Source: Thermoanaerobaculia bacterium (lineage in GTDB: Bacteria; Acidobacteriota; Thermoanaerobaculia; Multivoradales; UBA5704). From it: a stretch of 17,801 nucleotides of DNA. Below are positions 15,582-17,801 of this stretch, one piece after another. The position numbers were made by a program, and so were the translations under genes. Numbering within the stretch: the stretch's first letter is position 1; each line of letters begins with the position of its first letter. The notes below the pieces were generated by a model, which was given only the letters and a program-made list of their open reading frames with translations, was not told the DNA's origin and made no database searches. Where the stretch lies: NCBI GenBank assembly GCA_025937035.1, contig JAICSG010000012.1, positions 1-17,801 on the forward strand. The letters are read 5' to 3'.

Positions 15582-15606
15582 CGCCCGGGCATGAATGCCC
15601 GGGCGG
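15581..15606 (-). terminator. perfect 12-bp hairpin after the C25 peptidase gene
   Basis: CCGCCCGGGCAT (15581-15592) and its exact complement (15595-15606) are separated by GA. It begins four bases after the minus-strand stop codon at 15611. Downstream (minus strand) comes ACCGATTTATCAAAATC, without a long U-run. The position and stability support a terminator. Confidence 0.7.
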
Positions 15607-15610
15607 AGGC

Positions 15611-17801
15611 CTACTCCCCCGGCTCCGACGGGGTCACACCCGGCGCCGGCGGCGCCGGGAGCCGCAGGGCGGGGTCGCCCAGCAGGACGTAGAGGCGCGG
15701 CAGATCCGGATTGCCGCCGAGGGTGCGGAAGTCGGCGATGGCGCGCAGCAGGCGGTCGCCGAGCCGCGCGTCGGCCGCGTTGTAGAAGCGCTCGGCCAGC
15801 AGCTTCGCCTCGCCGTTGGCGGAGAGGCCCGTGGGGCCCCACACCGCGGCGGCGCCGCCCTGGCCGTCCTTCACCAGCGTCTCTCCCAGCGACGGCGTGC
15901 CCGGCACCTCGAAGCGGTTGATGGTGCAGGTCATGGCGGTCAGCACCGGCAGGCGGCCGTTGTTCCCCAGCCCCGGCACATCGGCGCTGGTGAGCAGGCC
16001 CCCGGCCGACAGCCGGTCGAGCGCTCCGTGCCCCATGTAGTTGAGGAAGGCCGTGCCGCCCCCGATCGCCGCCATGAGCTGCCCGCGGGCCGCGGCGAGC
16101 GGCAGGTCCTTGAGATAGACGCGGTCCACCTGGTACGCCGGCGGCAGATGGCCGGCCACCTCGTCGCTGTCCGCGCCGAAGTCGGCGCCGCGGTCGGTGG
16201 CGTCGGCGGTCATCACCGCGTGGCCCGTCCAATTCGCGGGGCTGGTGCTCTCGTAGCTGGTGAGCTTGGCCGTGTAGGCGTCGAGCTCGGCCGCCGAGAG
16301 CACCGGGATGCGCCCCACCGCCACCTCGGGGAGGCCGTCGCCGTCCACGTCGCCCAGCAGGCCGTCGGAGGGATAGAGCCCGCTGTCGGTCTGGATCATC
16401 AGCGGCGGCACCAGGCCGTCCCCGAAGCCGAGGAGGTTGCGGTAGTCGAAGGTCCCCGCGCCGGCGAGCGCCACATAGCGGGGGCCCTGGCTCCACTGGG
16501 TGTGGGCGTAGCTGAGGAAGGCCCGGATGGCGCGCGGATCGGAGACGCCGCCGTTGAAGGTGTCCATGATCTGGTCGAGATCGGCCACGAGCGCCGTCAT
16601 CCCCTGGGCCCGCCGCGTGTCGGCCAGCCGCTCGGCGGCGTCGCGCATCGCGGCGGGAGCGATCACCAGGTAGTCGGCGCGGTTGGCGGTGGAGAGCAGC
16701 GACGGCGCGCTCCACCCCCGCACCGCGGCCGGCGCCACCAAGGCGGCCGGAGCGGCGGCCACGTACTTGCCCGTGGCCGAGGGGACGAAGCGGAGCTGGA
16801 AGCCGCCGGCGCCGTCCGGGCCGGCCGTGGCGCCCGCGATCCAGCGCGGATGGAGCGGGTCCTGGACGTCGACCAGCCGCACCGTGGAGCTGGTGAAGCC
16901 GCCGACCGACACCCCCGGAGCCCCGCCCGCCGTGAACGCCAGGGCGTCGCCGGCCGCGCGGAAGAGCCGCGGATAGGAGAGGTCGAAGGAATCCACGTAC
17001 CAGATGCTGTAGGGGGCGCCGCCGCCGGTGACGGCGGTGACGTCCACCTGGTTGCCGCTCTCCTGCAGAAGGCCGGCGGGAACGCTGAAGACCGCCCGCT
17101 GGGGGGTGATCCCCGTCCAACTCGTCTCGCCGAGCGGCGTGCCGTTGAGCGACACCTGGGCCTGGTGCTCCCCCGCGAAGCCGCTCGCCGTGGCCCCCTG
17201 GAGGTTGACCGCGAGCGTGCCGGCGCCGGCAGCCGCCGCGAGCCCCGGCGCGTCCAGCGTATAGGCGCGGTGGCCGTAGGTGGGATCGTTCCCCTGCAGG
17301 AAGTCCCAGAACCAGTAGTCCGAATTGGGATCGGGCGAGATCACGGTGGCCGCGAAGAGGTCCTTCTCGGCGTGCCGGGTCTCGGGGAAGCTGCCGCCGG
17401 CCGTGGCGGGAGCCCCCGCGGGCACCGTCTGCATGAGCAGCCCCGGGCCCTTGCTCAGCCGGTAGGCGGCGGTGTCGGTGTAGGGGCTGTCCGGCGCCTC
17501 GCCGTAGAAGAAGAGCCCCTGGGCCTTGGCCCCGCCGATGAGATCCGGATACCAGGCGACCGGCTGGCCCGCCTTGATGAGCGCGACCTTCCCCTGGCCG
17601 ATCGCCTTGACGGCCTCGTCCGGCTTCAGGCCGAGCCAGCTCCCGACGCTGGCGGCGGAAAGGTAGATGAGCCCGGTCTGGCGCACCGAGAGGTGGACCC
17701 CGTCCGGATTGGCGGTGGCGGCCGCCTTGAGCGCGAGAGGCTCCAGGGATTCGCCCCGCCGGGTCGCCGGATGGGCGCCGCGCTCGTAGGCCGCGGCGCT
17801 C
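15611..17801 (-). CDS. C25 (gingipain-like) cysteine peptidase domain protein, N-terminus beyond right edge
   Basis: The frame is open to the window end, so the gene is 5'-truncated here: at least 730 residues, ending at 15611. About 40 residues before a GTG at 17686 are still in frame and look coding (TANPDGVHLSVRQTGLIYLS, a typical pre-peptidase beta segment), so the real start is outside. The region around 17,550-16,750 is beta-rich and resembles the N-terminal domains of gingipain-type proteins. The C25 peptidase domain follows (ADYLVIAPAAMRDAAERLAD onward), with a Ca-binding-like DVDGDGLPEVAVGRIPV. The catalytic His is in NYMGHG (codon 16030-16028) and the Cys in AMTCTINRFEVPG (codon 15928-15926). 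The protein stops about 20 residues after the domain, ending in a Pro-rich tail, with no visible type IX secretion domain. Confidence 0.9.
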   Translation of the reverse strand, partial: SAAAYERGAHPATRRGESLEPLALKAAATANPDGVHLSVRQTGLIYLSAASVGSWLGLKPDEAVKAIGQGKVALIKAGQPVAWYPDLIGGAKAQGLFFYGEAPDSPYTDTAAYRLSKGPGLLMQTVPAGAPATAGGSFPETRHAEKDLFAATVISPDPNSDYWFWDFLQGNDPTYGHRAYTLDAPGLAAAAGAGTLAVNLQGATASGFAGEHQAQVSLNGTPLGETSWTGITPQRAVFSVPAGLLQESGNQVDVTAVTGGGAPYSIWYVDSFDLSYPRLFRAAGDALAFTAGGAPGVSVGGFTSSTVRLVDVQDPLHPRWIAGATAGPDGAGGFQLRFVPSATGKYVAAAPAALVAPAAVRGWSAPSLLSTANRADYLVIAPAAMRDAAERLADTRRAQGMTALVADLDQIMDTFNGGVSDPRAIRAFLSYAHTQWSQGPRYVALAGAGTFDYRNLLGFGDGLVPPLMIQTDSGLYPSDGLLGDVDGDGLPEVAVGRIPVLSAAELDAYTAKLTSYESTSPANWTGHAVMTADATDRGADFGADSDEVAGHLPPAYQVDRVYLKDLPLAAARGQLMAAIGGGTAFLNYMGHGALDRLSAGGLLTSADVPGLGNNGRLPVLTAMTCTINRFEVPGTPSLGETLVKDGQGGAAAVWGPTGLSANGEAKLLAERFYNAADARLGDRLLRAIADFRTLGGNPDLPRLYVLLGDPALRLPAPPAPGVTPSEPGE

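Overview
The window is GC-rich (GC-biased third positions throughout) and bacterial. The gene content is a single-gene uvrA, a group of ECF sigma factor, zinc anti-sigma factor and membrane protein, kinesin-light-chain-like TPRs, an Uma2 nuclease-like protein, a lone MMPL exporter, a ricin-type lectin and a gingipain-like C25 peptidase. This mix recalls Acidobacteriota-type (perhaps Thermoanaerobaculia-like) genomes, but that placement is only an inference from style. No rRNA, tRNA, CRISPR array or complete mobile element was seen.

Layout. 1-979: the first codons of a minus-strand gene, divergent from an EamA-type drug/metabolite transporter. 983-2777 (minus): a three-gene, start/stop-overlapping operon of ECF sigma factor, zinc-finger anti-sigma factor, and TM2/LiaF-like membrane protein. 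2936-4103 (plus, divergent from the sigma operon): a 106-residue protein with six near-identical NHNQT[VL] repeats, followed 7 bases later by a five-unit TPR protein. This divergent block is the most novel-looking part of the window. 4094-5502: a PrxQ/BCP-like peroxiredoxin, a decayed asparagine synthase C-terminus with an apparent internal deletion, and a small lipoprotein. 5660-7487: a cupin, a class-C beta-lactamase-fold lipoprotein hydrolase, and a 49-residue membrane peptide. 7450-10905 (minus): an MMPL/RND exporter and an uncharacterised secreted protein. 11080-11850 (minus): an Uma2-family protein. 12023-14869: uvrA with a terminator. 14911-15405 (minus): a membrane-anchored or secreted ricin-B lectin with an elaborate upstream region (three 22-bp tandem repeats, palindromes, a candidate promoter). 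15611-right edge (minus): a C25 peptidase whose N-terminus lies outside the window.

Regulation. Several genes (EamA transporter, peroxiredoxin, cupin, Uma2, uvrA) have no convincing Shine-Dalgarno but carry a TANNNT -10-like hexamer 7-11 bases before the start codon, which suggests leaderless transcription. Others (NHNQT protein, both lipoproteins, the 49-residue peptide, the secreted protein, the lectin) have clear AGGAG-type sites. The sigma operon has an ECF-type -35/-10 pair (GAGAACC, 16 bp, CGTC) just before its start, which suggests autoregulation. The divergent NHNQT/TPR pair may belong to the same regulon, but this is not shown.
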